Positions 1-11,603 of a DNA stretch of 64,000 nucleotides are shown here, piece after piece. Each line of letters starts with the position of its first letter. The stretch's first letter is position 1. Origin of the DNA: Paenibacillus flagellatus. GTDB lineage: Bacteria; Bacillota; Bacilli; Paenibacillales; NBRC-103111. The stretch lies in contig NZ_QJVJ01000006.1 of NCBI RefSeq assembly GCF_003217775.1, positions 310,001 through 374,000 of the forward strand, given 5' to 3'. The notes under the pieces are model-generated. The model saw only the letters and a list, made by a program, of their open reading frames with translations, made no database searches and was not told the DNA's origin. Both the position numbers and the translations under genes were made by a program.

Positions 1-1244
1 CGGTCGGCTCCCCCGTAATCCCGTTCCCCTTCCCGCTGCAGCTCGTCGAACGATTTTTGAAACAGCCCGGTCCGCCGGACCGTCGCCTCGACCCGATACG
101 TCAGCTCCAGCTTCGCCAGCTCGCTCTCCCACCTTCCCTTCATCCGCTTCCATTCGCGCGGAAAACGGCGATGCACCTTGTCGGCAAAGCCGGGCAGGTC
201 GACCCCGAGCTTTTTGACCGCCTGCCATCCGCTCGCCATATCGCGCCGGATTCGGTCCTCGATCTGCTTCTCCATCTCGCCCATTCGATCCGGCTTCGTC
301 AAATCCTGGCCGCAGGTCGATTCCAGCAGCACGCCTGTCGCCTTCACCTCGATTTCCATCGCGTAATGGCCGCCCTTCTTCACGGGCGTCGCGCGCGTTT
401 TCGCACGATCGACGCGGAACGACGAATGCTTCGCCGGCTTCCCCGAACCCGGACATTCGAACGAGATCGTCGTCCCCTTCACCCGATCGGACAGCCAGGA
501 GACACCCCGGCTTTCCTCCCTTCCCAGCCATCCGACCAGACGGTCGCCGTGAAAGACGCCCAGGCGGGACAGCCGCAGCTTGCTCGGGGTCGACGTTTTC
601 TTGAAGATGTCGAGCGACTCCAGCTGCTCGTCCTCGCCCTTCAATACGATTTCCGGCACGCCCGCCCCCCTGGCGTCGGAATTCATGCTCATGGCAAGCT
701 CGTACATCGAAACCGCCGGGAAGAAGGAGGCGAACCGTTCTTCTTTGCGCAAAATATCGGCCATCGCCGTGCCGGGCAGCCTTTCGGGCGGAACGAACTG
801 CTTCAACACGTCGCTCGCCTTGTTTTCCGCGAGCAGCACCATGACGGTTTCCCGGGCGTCGGGGTTGCGGAAATACAAGTCGACGATTTCGCCGATGCCG
901 GCCTCGGCCGCTTCTCTTCCGATCACCAGAACGTTGTTGTGGGCGAAGTACAGCCGACGCGGATTTTCCAGATCGCTCAAGGCGACCGCCTCGCGCATCG
1001 TCTTCGCCTTGGTCGAGAACACGTGAACCGGCGTCTGCGACGCGTTGGCGCCGGAAGCGCCGCCGGTGCCGGTCGACATTGCGGACGGTACGATCGTCTG
1101 GTAGGTGACGATCCATTCCCCGTGCGACAAGTCCATCCCCGTGGCGGTCGTAATGCCCAGTTCGTTGAGCTCGGTTCGGCTCCAGCAGCCGGTCAGCGCC
1201 AAACAGACGGCGACGGCGAACAGCAGGCGTCCGTATGCACTCAT
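1..1244 (-). CDS. Ger(x)C-family spore germination lipoprotein (3' end outside window)
   Basis: About 414 codons are visible, reading leftwards off the window edge, so the C-terminus is missing. The protein starts with a short lipoprotein signal ending in LTGC (Cys20), followed by WSRTELNELG, the usual opening of Ger(x)C proteins, the lipid-anchored C subunit of nutrient germinant receptors. Family members are about 380-400 residues, so little should be missing. The ATG at 1244 has a purine-rich GGAAAAGG site upstream. It lies 44 bases after the GerA gene and is probably co-transcribed with it; no B-subunit (spore permease) gene is visible between them, so it may follow outside the window. 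Expected role: forespore inner-membrane receptor complex that triggers germination. Family assignment is firm; the germinant is unknown. Confidence 0.9.
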   Translation of the reverse strand, partial: MSAYGRLLFAVAVCLALTGCWSRTELNELGITTATGMDLSHGEWIVTYQTIVPSAMSTGTGGASGANASQTPVHVFSTKAKTMREAVALSDLENPRRLYFAHNNVLVIGREAAEAGIGEIVDLYFRNPDARETVMVLLAENKASDVLKQFVPPERLPGTAMADILRKEERFASFFPAVSMYELAMSMNSDARGAGVPEIVLKGEDEQLESLDIFKKTSTPSKLRLSRLGVFHGDRLVGWLGREESRGVSWLSDRVKGTTISFECPGSGKPAKHSSFRVDRAKTRATPVKKGGHYAMEIEVKATGVLLESTCGQDLTKPDRMGEMEKQIEDRIRRDMASGWQAVKKLGVDLPGFADKVHRRFPREWKRMKGRWESELAKLELTYRVEATVRRTGLFQKSFDELQREGERDYGGAD

Positions 1245-1288
1245 GATGTCGACCTTTTCCTCCCCGACGGGCATCGTTCGTCCAGCCC

Positions 1289-2881
1289 TTAGTTTTCCTT
1301 TCGCCCGGAAGCCGGCGGCGGCTTCGGCCTCTGCTCGTCGGCCTGTCTGCTCAGATTTCCCGTCGCAATGCCGGCCGGACGCCGCTTCATCGCCCACCAC
1401 GGCACCCGGGTGAACAAGTCTTTCCAGTTGCCTTTCCGGAAGGGAGCGACGGGCATGAAATAAGGGACGCCGAACGACCGGAGCGACACCAGATGGACGA
1501 GCAGCGGAACGAGCCCGGCGATGATCCCGAACAAGCCGAGGGTGCCGGCGAGAAACATGAGCGCGAACCGGATCAGCCGTACCGTAGCCGCCATATTGAT
1601 CGTCGGCAGCACGAAGTTGGATATGGCCGTGAACGATACGACGATCACCATCGCGGCCGAGACGAGTCCGGCCTGTACCGCCGCTTGGCCGAGGACGAGG
1701 GCGCCCACGATGGAGATGGCCGGTCCGATCGCGCGCGGCATCCGGACGCCCGCTTCGCGGATAATCTCGAACGTGATTTCCATCAGCAGCGCTTCCAGCA
1801 CGGCCGGCAGCGGCGTCCCTTCCCGTTGGGCGGCCAAGCTGATGAGCAGCGTCGTCGGGAGCATCTCCTGATGGAATGTCGTGACCGCGATATATAACGA
1901 CGGGAGAAGCATCGCCACCAAGAACGACGTCAGCCGGATAACGCGAAGAAACGACGAGATGTCGTATCGCTGGTAGTAGTCCTCGCTCGATTGGAAAAAT
2001 TTGAAGAACGTAATCGGCGCGATCAGCACGAACGGCGTCCCGTCCACGAAAACCGCCACCTGCCCTTCCAGCAGGCAGCCCGCCACCGTATCCGGCCGTT
2101 CCGTATTCATCAGCGTCGGAAACGGAGTGACGGCGGCGTCTTGAATCAATTCCTCGATATACCCGCTCTCCAAAATGCTGTCCGTGTCGATCGCGCGGAG
2201 CCGCAAACCGACTTCCTTCACCACTTCGTCGTTGGCGACCCCCTGCAAATGGAGGACCGCGACTTTGGTCTGCGTATACCGGCCGATCGTCAGCGACTCC
2301 ACGCGCAAATCCGGTGTTCGGAGCTTCCGCCGGACCAGCGCCAGGTTGGTCGAAAGGTCTTCCGTAAACCCTTCCTTCGGACCGCGGATCACCGTCTGCG
2401 AGCTCGGCTCCTCGACCGCCCGCCGAGCGCCTCCCGGAATCGAGACGGCGGCCGCGACCGGGGAGCCGTCGAAGAGCACGACCGCACAGCCGTCGAGCAT
2501 GCAGGAGCAGACGTCTTCCGTCTTGTCGAGCGTTGCGACGCCGCCGAACGGAATGTGCCGCTTCGCGGTCGAAAAGGCGGTTTCGGGGGTAACCGTCGCG
2601 TCCGCCGCCAAGCCCGCCACGCTCTCCAGCAGCTCGGTCAGCCGTTCGGCGTCGACCAGCCCGTCAACGTAACAGACGGCCGATTTCGGGCCTTGTGTCC
2701 CGTCCGCTTCCGCCCATTCCCGGATTACGATGTCGGGACTCGTCCCCATTCGGAGCCGAATCGCGTCCAGCGTCTCCGCCAGCGACGTTCCGAGCTTGGC
2801 CGGCGTCTCGCGACGGTCGTTTCGCCCGTATTCGGATGATTTGCGGTTTTGCCGGTTTCGGCCGGGCCATCGAGTGAACAA
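1289..2881 (-). CDS. GerA-family spore germination protein (receptor A subunit)
   Basis: A 530-residue protein with a soluble N-terminal domain (around residues 40-300, including LAETLDAIRLRMG and CYVDGLVD segments) followed by about five membrane segments with the GerA hallmarks PSLYIAVTTFHQEMLP and FEIIREAGVRMP. It is the A subunit of a germinant receptor in the inner spore membrane. The frame is open back to an ATG at 3061, but I chose the TTG at 2881: AAGGAG sits 11 bases upstream, a sigma-G-like promoter ends about 25 bases before it, and the extra 60 residues are low-complexity and unlike the family. An ATG at 2870 in another frame is a distractor. It is followed by the Ger(x)C gene, a typical gerA-gerC pairing. 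Function is sure; the start is probable. Confidence 0.9.
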   Translation of the reverse strand: MFTRWPGRNRQNRKSSEYGRNDRRETPAKLGTSLAETLDAIRLRMGTSPDIVIREWAEADGTQGPKSAVCYVDGLVDAERLTELLESVAGLAADATVTPETAFSTAKRHIPFGGVATLDKTEDVCSCMLDGCAVVLFDGSPVAAAVSIPGGARRAVEEPSSQTVIRGPKEGFTEDLSTNLALVRRKLRTPDLRVESLTIGRYTQTKVAVLHLQGVANDEVVKEVGLRLRAIDTDSILESGYIEELIQDAAVTPFPTLMNTERPDTVAGCLLEGQVAVFVDGTPFVLIAPITFFKFFQSSEDYYQRYDISSFLRVIRLTSFLVAMLLPSLYIAVTTFHQEMLPTTLLISLAAQREGTPLPAVLEALLMEITFEIIREAGVRMPRAIGPAISIVGALVLGQAAVQAGLVSAAMVIVVSFTAISNFVLPTINMAATVRLIRFALMFLAGTLGLFGIIAGLVPLLVHLVSLRSFGVPYFMPVAPFRKGNWKDLFTRVPWWAMKRRPAGIATGNLSRQADEQRPKPPPASGRKEN

Positions 2882-2913
2882 GTGACGGGTCGCTCCTTGC
2901 TTTTCGTTTCGAT

Positions 2914-2943
2914 TAGTATGCGAATATTTACCAATCCCGATAC
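2914..2943 (-). promoter_or_regulatory. Sigma-G-type (forespore) promoter of the gerA operon
   Basis: On the minus strand a GTATC -35-like element (2939-2943) is followed after exactly 18 bases by CATACTA (2914-2920), which fits the sigma-G -10 pattern CATNHTA. The -35 differs from the GHATR consensus at its last base. The -10 ends about 25-30 bases before the TTG start at 2881. Forespore expression is what is known for gerA operons, so context and motif agree. Assigned by eye. Confidence 0.6.
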
Positions 2944-3210
2944 GCCGCCGATTTGGTTCCTTTGCGACCCACTTGGTATAGTTAGGATTAATCCGACCCG
3001 GCTGTTGTTCGGCAAAGGGTCGCCGGAACATCCCCGTTCCCATATTCCGCTTTACGTCCACGGCGGCGGCAGCAACAAGAGAAACGTTAGACTGTGGTTT
3101 TTACGCCACAACAACCCTTACTATTCCGGAAAAGTTATTATCCCCCTACAAAATACGGAACAGTACTGCCCGTTGCTCGACAATTTGCCCTTGCTTGACA
3201 GGCGCAGAAC

Positions 3211-3246
3211 AAAAAACGCAACTGACGACGGATTGCCAGTGCGTTT
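3211..3246 (-). terminator. Rho-independent terminator after the propeller-collagen gene
   Basis: On the minus strand an AAACGCA/TGCGTTT stem with inner CTG/CAG pairing is followed by a T-rich run (TTTTTTG). It lies about 65 bases after the stop at 3310 and separates that gene from the gerA operon. The stretch 3062-3310 otherwise shows no gene. Confidence 0.6.
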
Positions 3247-3309
3247 CAAAATTTCATCCAGTTCCTCGATGAAGAGCGATCGTATTTGTATCTTCCATGC
3301 GACTTTTCC

Positions 3310-5946
<2,637 letters not shown>

Positions 5947-6175
5947 CTACATCTGTATGTGGCGTCAATTCGGCTTGCTTGTGTATTTATCTTGGGAAAC
6001 TCTCCGGAGGCCGATGTTGTCCGGTTTCGACAACGGCCGATCCTGATCAGGCGTCGTCGGTGCCCGGAGAACGGCTGCGCCAGCGGAAGAGCCGGGCGTT
6101 CGGCGATATTTAATAAATCGGAATGTAAAGAATACATTCGGGTAAAATCCCCGGTAATAGCGACTTCAAGATGTC

Positions 6176-6212
6176 AAATAAACAAAGAACCCGGCCAAAT
6201 ACGGTCGGGTTC
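6176..6212 (-). terminator. Terminator of the permease-Rieske operon
   Basis: On the minus strand a GAACCCG/CGGGTTC stem, extended by GG/CC after one mismatch, is followed by TTTGTTTATTT. It lies about 220 bases after the Rieske gene stop at 6430. The rest of the 5896-6429 gap holds no convincing gene and presumably contains the promoter of the propeller-collagen gene. Confidence 0.7.
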
Positions 6213-6429
6213 CACGGATTTATGCAAGAGATTGGCTAACAACGTCGGATCCATCCAGGGATACGGATCCGGTCGACGAAACCAATTAAGATCGGTGCAT
6301 GTGTTATTCCCTATCCCTCATTCGTATCTTAATTCCGCCGGCGACCGGATGGGAGCCAGCTCGGCGAGCCGCCGACGACCGTCAGCGCTCTGTCCGCCCG
6401 GCCCGACCGTCCGGCTCCGGCAGCCCCGC

Positions 6430-6783
6430 CTACCCGATCACGATGCCGATCTTGCCGTCGCGCACGTCGACCTTGTAGCTGCGCGTCCGCACCTTGTCGC
6501 TGATCAGCGACTTGCCGGTCTTGATGTCGAACTCCCAGCCGTGCCACGGGCAGCGGACGATCTCGCCCGCACGCCCGTACTCGTACCGGTATACGTCCGA
6601 CGGCAGCGTCGTGCCGCAGACGTGACCGGCGCACAGCGGCGCGCCCTGATGCGGACAATAGTTGTGCAGCGCGTAAAATTGCCCGCCGATCCGGTATACC
6701 CCGATCTCGCGCCCCTCGACGTTTACGACGGCGCGCCCGCCATCCGGCACGTCGTCCGCGTCCAAGACGTAATGCACCGCCAT
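6430..6783 (-). CDS. Rieske [2Fe-2S] ferredoxin-like protein
   Basis: A 117-residue protein with the two Rieske ligand motifs: CPHQGAPLC (Cys and His ligands, near residue 45) and CPWHGWEFD (near residue 80). The loop between the CxH and CxxH motifs is about 32 residues, roughly twice the 15-17 usual in small Rieske ferredoxins, and carries an extra Cys pair. The ATG at 6783 has AGGAGG 8 bases upstream. It is the last gene of a five-gene operon (permeases, lipoprotein, amidohydrolase, Rieske), 32 bases after the amidohydrolase. A Rieske protein normally passes electrons to an oxygenase, but no oxygenase subunit is in the window, so the partner is unknown. Confidence 0.85.
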   Translation of the reverse strand: MAVHYVLDADDVPDGGRAVVNVEGREIGVYRIGGQFYALHNYCPHQGAPLCAGHVCGTTLPSDVYRYEYGRAGEIVRCPWHGWEFDIKTGKSLISDKVRTRSYKVDVRDGKIGIVIG

Positions 6784-6815
6784 TCGCGCGCCTCCTCCCT
6801 CCGCTTTCCCAAGCC

Positions 6816-7877
6816 TCACAGCCGGTACAGCTTCTTCGCGTTTTCGTAAAACACTTTCCGCTTCGCCTCCGGGCTCAGCCGCTTCAAAATCGCCGTCGGC
6901 GCATCGAAGTCCCAATGCGGGTAGTCGCTCGAATACAAAATCATGTTCTCGGCGTCGATCATGTTGAACAGGTCGATCAAATGCTGCGGATTGTCCGGCT
7001 CCTCGATCGGCTGGGTCGAGACGTAGCAGTGCTCGCGGATATACTGGCTCGGCGGCTTTTTCAGCCACGGCACTTGGGACCGAAGCGCCTTGTAATTTTT
7101 GTCGAGACGCCACATGATGTGAGGCAGCCAGGCGATGCCCCCCTCGACGAGGACGACCTTCAGCTTCGGGAATTTCTCGAACACGCCCTCGCATACCATG
7201 CTGACGAGATGCGCCATGAACATTTGCGACAGGCACGTATGCCACTCGATATACCGCGACGGATATCCCGCCGCCGTCGGCGGGGTGGAGCTGCCCGCCC
7301 CTTCCGCGCCCGGGTGAAGGGCGACGGGCAAGCCGTTGCGCTCCGCCGCCTCGTAGATCGGATGGTACTGCCGCTGGCCGAGCGGGGCGCGGGCCGCGCT
7401 CGAGATGATGACCTCGACCATGTCGGGATGTCCGCCGATCCGGTCGATCTCCCGCGCCGCGAGCGCCGGGTCCTGCGTGGCGACGGCGATCGCTCCTTTG
7501 AACGCCTTGCTTTTGCCGAGCCATTCCTCGATCAGGAAATCGTTGTACGCCGAGCAGATCGCCGCGGCGAAGTCGGGGTCGTGGGTCGCCGATATGTTGT
7601 AGACGACGCCGGTCAAGATGGCGTACTCCACGTTGTAGCCGTTCACCAGCTGCTCGATCATGAAGTCCGGATCGGAGCCCGCCTTGCCTCCGCCGGGAGG
7701 GACCGAGTCCCTCCGCAGCACGCCGACGGGCGAATGGTACCCGGAGCCGGCGAAGCCGACGCCGCCGCTCGCCACCCTGCTTCTCCACGGCTCGGGCAAA
7801 TACGGGACGAGCGCGGCGTCGCTCTGTTCGTTGTGGACGTCCACGTCGATCACTTTGAAGCTCTCGTCACGGGGCAT
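6816..7877 (-). CDS. Amidohydrolase-2 family metal-dependent hydrolase/decarboxylase
   Basis: A 353-residue TIM-barrel protein of the amidohydrolase-2 (ACMSD-like) type. It opens with VIDVDVHNE, where a DxH replaces the common HxH metal motif; it has ALHPG mid-protein, and SSDYPHWDFD near residue 315 supplies the conserved Asp. Enzymes of this family hydrolyse or decarboxylate aromatic or cyclic carboxylates in the cytoplasm. I chose the ATG at 7877, with GAGGAGG 11 bases upstream; an in-frame ATG at 7901 would put that site inside the gene. It follows the binding lipoprotein by 27 bases and precedes the Rieske gene, suggesting the imported substrate is chemically modified by this pair. The true substrate cannot be read from sequence. 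Confidence 0.85.
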   Translation of the reverse strand: MPRDESFKVIDVDVHNEQSDAALVPYLPEPWRSRVASGGVGFAGSGYHSPVGVLRRDSVPPGGGKAGSDPDFMIEQLVNGYNVEYAILTGVVYNISATHDPDFAAAICSAYNDFLIEEWLGKSKAFKGAIAVATQDPALAAREIDRIGGHPDMVEVIISSAARAPLGQRQYHPIYEAAERNGLPVALHPGAEGAGSSTPPTAAGYPSRYIEWHTCLSQMFMAHLVSMVCEGVFEKFPKLKVVLVEGGIAWLPHIMWRLDKNYKALRSQVPWLKKPPSQYIREHCYVSTQPIEEPDNPQHLIDLFNMIDAENMILYSSDYPHWDFDAPTAILKRLSPEAKRKVFYENAKKLYRL

Positions 7878-7904
7878 ATGCTCTCTCGCCTCCTCGGCCA
7901 TCCG

Positions 7905-9470
7905 TTATTTCGCGCCGTACGTCCGTTTGTACGCCGTATTGTACATGTTGAGCAGATCGTCGGAGCCGAGCTTTTTCGCCTGGTCGAGGAACTGCTTGTA
8001 GGTCGTATCGTTGATCGGCGTTTTGCCGACGACGAACTCGGTAATTTTTTGCTCCAGAAACTTGTTCAGGTTGTTCAGCTTCGACTTCTCGAGCTCCATC
8101 TCTTCCTCGGTTTTGACGATTTGCTTCGGCGCCGGCACGATATATTTCTCGTAGCTCGCGTTGATCGCCTTGCTCTTCTCGTCGAGTCCCCGCTCCCAGG
8201 CGTCGCGCGCCTTCGCGTTGTTGAGCGAGATGTTGTCGTACCAGACGCCGTAATCGCGGCGCAGCGGCACGTACGGGCTCGCGCCGAACTCCTTCATGAA
8301 CAGCGGCTTGCCGTTCTCGAGCGTGTACGTCTTGCCTTGGATGCCGAGCGACAAATAATTGGAGCCTTCCTCGCTCATGAGATAGTCGAGGAATTGGACG
8401 GCCCGCTCCTTGTCCTTCACCTTCGCCGAGATGGCGCGTCCGACGTTGCCGATCAGCGGACGGGAATATTGGTAATTTTTGACGCCGCTCTTGGCGAATT
8501 GCGGAATTGTGCTCAGCTCGTACTCCTGCCCGGCGCCGGCCGCCCGCGCTTTTTGCGTCAGGCTGTCGAGGTCCGCCTTCCAGAAGTAGGTGACGAACGA
8601 TTTCCCCTTCAGGATGCGCTCCTCCCACTGCGCCGCCGTCAGCAGCGAATATTCGGGGTCGAGCAGCTTCTCGGTATACAGCTTGTTCAGGAAGACGATC
8701 GCTTCCTTATACCCGTCGTGGTAAGGGGCGAACGCGTATTTGTCGTCTACCGGGTTCAGGTTGAAAAACCCTTGGATGCCCGTAAACGCCCGGCCCATGA
8801 CGGTGTACAAGCCGGTGTCGCCGATCGGCGAGTTGGAGACGAGCGGGTACGAGTCGGGATGCTTCGCCTTCAAATCTTTCAGAAACTGGTAAAACTCGTC
8901 GATCGTCGTCGGCGGCTTCAAGCCGTCCTTCTCCATGACGTCCTTGCGGACGTACCAGACGAAGTTGAACCCTTTCCCTTCCGGGTCGCCTTCGAGAATC
9001 GGCACCGTGTAGATGCCGCCGTCCGGCCCCGTCGCGACGGCCTTCGCCTCCGGGTAGCTGTCGAAAAACTTTTTCAGGTTCGGGGCTTTGTCGAGGTAAT
9101 CCTTCAAGTTCAGAAACACTTTCTCCGGTCCGTGCTCCCGGCCTTCCTGCGTCGTCACCTGGATGAAGTCGGTCACCGAGTTGGTCGCGATCATGATCTG
9201 TCTTTTCTCGGTCAGCCCTTCCTGGCTCACGACCTGGAAGTCGACCTTGACGCCCGTCTTCGCCTCGATTTCCTTGAAAATTTCCCAGTCCGTCCGCACC
9301 TTTCCTTCCGGCCTGTCGTACACGAGCCAGCTGAACGTAATCGGCTTCGGCGCCGAGCCGTCCGTTCCTTTCGAGTCCGCCGGGGAATCGGTCTTGCCGC
9401 CGCAGGCCGCCGCCAGTCCGGCCAGCATGACCGTGGCGAGCGTCGTAGCGATCCATTTGCTTCGTTTCAT
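7905..9470 (-). CDS. LipO-type extracellular solute-binding lipoprotein
   Basis: A 521-residue lipoprotein: basic N-terminus, hydrophobic core and a lipobox ending in AAC (Cys23), then a family-1-like solute-binding fold of the LipO kind found next to LplB/LplC permeases in Paenibacillus. The ATG at 9470 follows AAGGGAGG at good distance. It should be tethered outside the membrane and hand an oligosaccharide or glycoside to the permeases encoded just upstream (gap 55 bases). No ATPase gene is nearby; such systems commonly share an MsmX-type ATPase encoded elsewhere. Substrate unknown. Confidence 0.88.
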   Translation of the reverse strand: MKRSKWIATTLATVMLAGLAAACGGKTDSPADSKGTDGSAPKPITFSWLVYDRPEGKVRTDWEIFKEIEAKTGVKVDFQVVSQEGLTEKRQIMIATNSVTDFIQVTTQEGREHGPEKVFLNLKDYLDKAPNLKKFFDSYPEAKAVATGPDGGIYTVPILEGDPEGKGFNFVWYVRKDVMEKDGLKPPTTIDEFYQFLKDLKAKHPDSYPLVSNSPIGDTGLYTVMGRAFTGIQGFFNLNPVDDKYAFAPYHDGYKEAIVFLNKLYTEKLLDPEYSLLTAAQWEERILKGKSFVTYFWKADLDSLTQKARAAGAGQEYELSTIPQFAKSGVKNYQYSRPLIGNVGRAISAKVKDKERAVQFLDYLMSEEGSNYLSLGIQGKTYTLENGKPLFMKEFGASPYVPLRRDYGVWYDNISLNNAKARDAWERGLDEKSKAINASYEKYIVPAPKQIVKTEEEMELEKSKLNNLNKFLEQKITEFVVGKTPINDTTYKQFLDQAKKLGSDDLLNMYNTAYKRTYGAK

Positions 9471-9525
9471 CGGACAACCTCCCTTGATTTCGACAATGTA
9501 TATGGGAACGGACGACGAAGCTCCG

Positions 9526-10386
9526 CTATCCCTTGATGCCGCCGATCATGCTGCCTTGGACGAAATATTTCTGAATGAACGGGTACACGCAAAGAATCGG
9601 CAAAGTCGCGATCATGATCATCGCGTATTTCAGCGTCACGACGAAGTCGAGGTCGCCTTCGCCCTGCACGTTCGAGCCGGCGATCAAAATGTTGCGCAGC
9701 ATAATTTGCAGCGGGTACATGCTCTTGTCCTTCAAATAAATGAGTGCGTCGAAAAAAGCGTTCCACTGGCCTACGGCGGTGAACAAGGCGATCGACGCCA
9801 GCACCGGCAGCGACAGCGGCATGACGATGCGCAGCAGCACCTGCACCGACCCGCACCCGTCGATCGTGGCGGCGTCCTCCAGCTCCTCGGGCAGCGCCTC
9901 GAAAAACGTCCGCATGATGAACAGATGCCACGTGCTGATAAGCGACGGCAGCACGATCGCCCAAATCGAGTTAAGCAGGCCGAGCTTCTGCACGACGAGA
10001 AACGTCGGGATGAGCCCCCCGCTGAACAGCAGCGTGAAGGCGGCCATGAGCAGGACGGCCCGGCGGCCGGGCAGCCATTTTTTCGCCAGCGGATACGCCA
10101 TCGCGGCCGTGGCGATCAGCGTCAGCGCCGTATGGACGACCGTATACCGGATCGTATTCCAGTAGCTGATCCAGACGTCCGGGTTGGCGACGATCCGCCC
10201 GTACGCCTCCAGCGTCACCGCCTTCGGCCACAGCAGCACCCGCCCGCTCGATACCATCGCGTTGTCGCTGATCGAGGCGGAGAAGACGTACACCATCGGG
10301 TACAGCATGACGACGACAAGCAGGAGCATGAGGAGCACGTTGAACGCGTCGAACAGCTTCGAGCCCCAGCTTTCCTTGATTTTCAT
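9526..10386 (-). CDS. LplC/YtcP-type sugar ABC transporter permease
   Basis: A 286-residue membrane protein with about six membrane segments. The N-terminus has LYPMVYVFSASISDN, typical of the MalG-like half of sugar importers, and the EAA loop is present (EELEDAATIDGCG). It forms the translocation channel with the 309-residue partner encoded 16 bases upstream. It ends MIGGIKG, as LplC-type proteins do. It is the second gene of the operon, transcribed with the binding lipoprotein that follows. Confidence 0.9.
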   Translation of the reverse strand: MKIKESWGSKLFDAFNVLLMLLLVVVMLYPMVYVFSASISDNAMVSSGRVLLWPKAVTLEAYGRIVANPDVWISYWNTIRYTVVHTALTLIATAAMAYPLAKKWLPGRRAVLLMAAFTLLFSGGLIPTFLVVQKLGLLNSIWAIVLPSLISTWHLFIMRTFFEALPEELEDAATIDGCGSVQVLLRIVMPLSLPVLASIALFTAVGQWNAFFDALIYLKDKSMYPLQIMLRNILIAGSNVQGEGDLDFVVTLKYAMIMIATLPILCVYPFIQKYFVQGSMIGGIKG

Positions 10387-10402
10387 TCGCGTTCCCTTCC
10401 TT

Positions 10403-11332
10403 TCACCACAAGCTCGTCTCCGAATATTTGCGCGTAATCCGGTTCGCCGCGACGACGAGCACGAAGCCGATCGCCGACTGGAACAAGCCGACCGCCGTCG
10501 CGAAGCTGAAGTCCGCGTCGAGGACGCCCCGGCGGTAGACGAACGTGTTGATGACGTCCGACGTCTCGTACGTCATCGAGTTGTACAGCAGCAATATTTT
10601 GTGAAACCCGCTTTCCATGAAATGGCCGAGATTGAGCACGAACAGGACGATAATGACGGGAATCATGCCGACGAACGTAATGTGGCGCATTTGCTGAAAC
10701 CGGTTCGCGCCGTCCATCTTGGCCGCTTCGTACAGCGTCGGGTCGACGCCGGCGATCGCCGCCAAGTACAGAATCGTCCCCCAGCCGACCTTCTGCCATA
10801 TTTCCGAGCCGACGTAGATCGTCCGGAACCATTCCGGCAGCCCGAGGAACAGGATCGGCTCCATGCCGAACCATTTCACGAGCACGAAATTGACGACGCC
10901 GGTCGACGGGGACAAAAACGTCACGAGGATGCCCGCGATGACGACGGTGGACAAAAAATGCGGCATGTAGCTGACGCTCTGCACGAACTTCTTGAACTTC
11001 TTGTTGCGCAGCTCGTGGAACAGGAGCGCGAGCACGATCGGCGCCGGGAAATGGAACAGCAGGTCGTACACGTTCAGCATGACGGTGTTGCGGATCAGCT
11101 TCCACGAATCCGGCGTATTGACGAAAAATTCGACGAAATGATCCAGCCCGACGAATTTGCTGCCGAGTATGCCCCGGCCGACCGAGAAATTTTGGAACGC
11201 GATGACGACCCCGTACATCGGCACGTATTTGAACACCACATAATACAAAATGCCAGGCAGCATGAGCAGATAAAGCGCCTTGTGTTTCCTCAGCATGTAC
11301 CCGAAGTAAGCGAGTCTGCCTCTGTTGGCCAA
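10403..11332 (-). CDS. LplB-type sugar ABC transporter permease
   Basis: A 309-residue membrane protein with about six segments, matching the LplB/YtcQ-associated permease type (LMLPGILYYVVFKYVPMYG near the start; EAA loop TLYEAAKMDGANR). I chose the TTG at 11332, with AAAGGAG 8 bases upstream; the frame remains open to 11605, but that extension crosses the upstream gene's terminator and is Arg-rich shadow sequence. It is the first gene of the permease-lipoprotein-amidohydrolase-Rieske operon and sits about 300 bases after the AraC-type regulator that likely controls it. Confidence 0.9.
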   Translation of the reverse strand: MANRGRLAYFGYMLRKHKALYLLMLPGILYYVVFKYVPMYGVVIAFQNFSVGRGILGSKFVGLDHFVEFFVNTPDSWKLIRNTVMLNVYDLLFHFPAPIVLALLFHELRNKKFKKFVQSVSYMPHFLSTVVIAGILVTFLSPSTGVVNFVLVKWFGMEPILFLGLPEWFRTIYVGSEIWQKVGWGTILYLAAIAGVDPTLYEAAKMDGANRFQQMRHITFVGMIPVIIVLFVLNLGHFMESGFHKILLLYNSMTYETSDVINTFVYRRGVLDADFSFATAVGLFQSAIGFVLVVAANRITRKYSETSLW

Positions 11333-11556
11333 ACGTCCACACTCCTTTCGTCCGTTTATCGTTTCGGCGCTCGCGAAACCGCTTGCAAAAACGGGCTTCA
11401 CCGCCTCTTGCTTCCTGTCGCTTCGGCCGGCCGACCCGGCGGCGCCGGTCTTGCGTCCACTATACGGATTCGGAGCGCCCCCGGTAAAGCGCGCATTTTT
11501 CCGCGGCGTCTCCGTTTTTGCGAGCCGCGTCCCGCCTCGCCCCTTCGCCGGCGTCA

Positions 11557-11590
11557 GGAAAAAAAAGAGACTCCCCAAAAAAAGGAGTCT
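11557..11590 (-). terminator. Terminator of the AraC/sensor regulator gene
   Basis: On the minus strand AGACTCC and GGAGTCT form a 7-bp stem around a T-rich loop, followed by CTTTTTTTTCC. It lies about 40 bases after the regulator stop at 11632 and ends its transcript before the permease operon, so that operon must have its own promoter in 11333-11556. Confidence 0.8.
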
Positions 11591-11603
11591 TCGGCTTGTT
11601 TCC

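Noticed and set aside
57-1292. A 411-codon open frame on the plus strand at the window start
   Set aside because: The opposite strand encodes a clear Ger(x)C lipoprotein over the same bases.
2664-2870. An ATG-started frame (MARPKPAKPQ) over the start of gerA
   Set aside because: It is out of frame with the conserved GerA sequence and ends after 68 residues; the TTG at 2881 explains the ribosome site.
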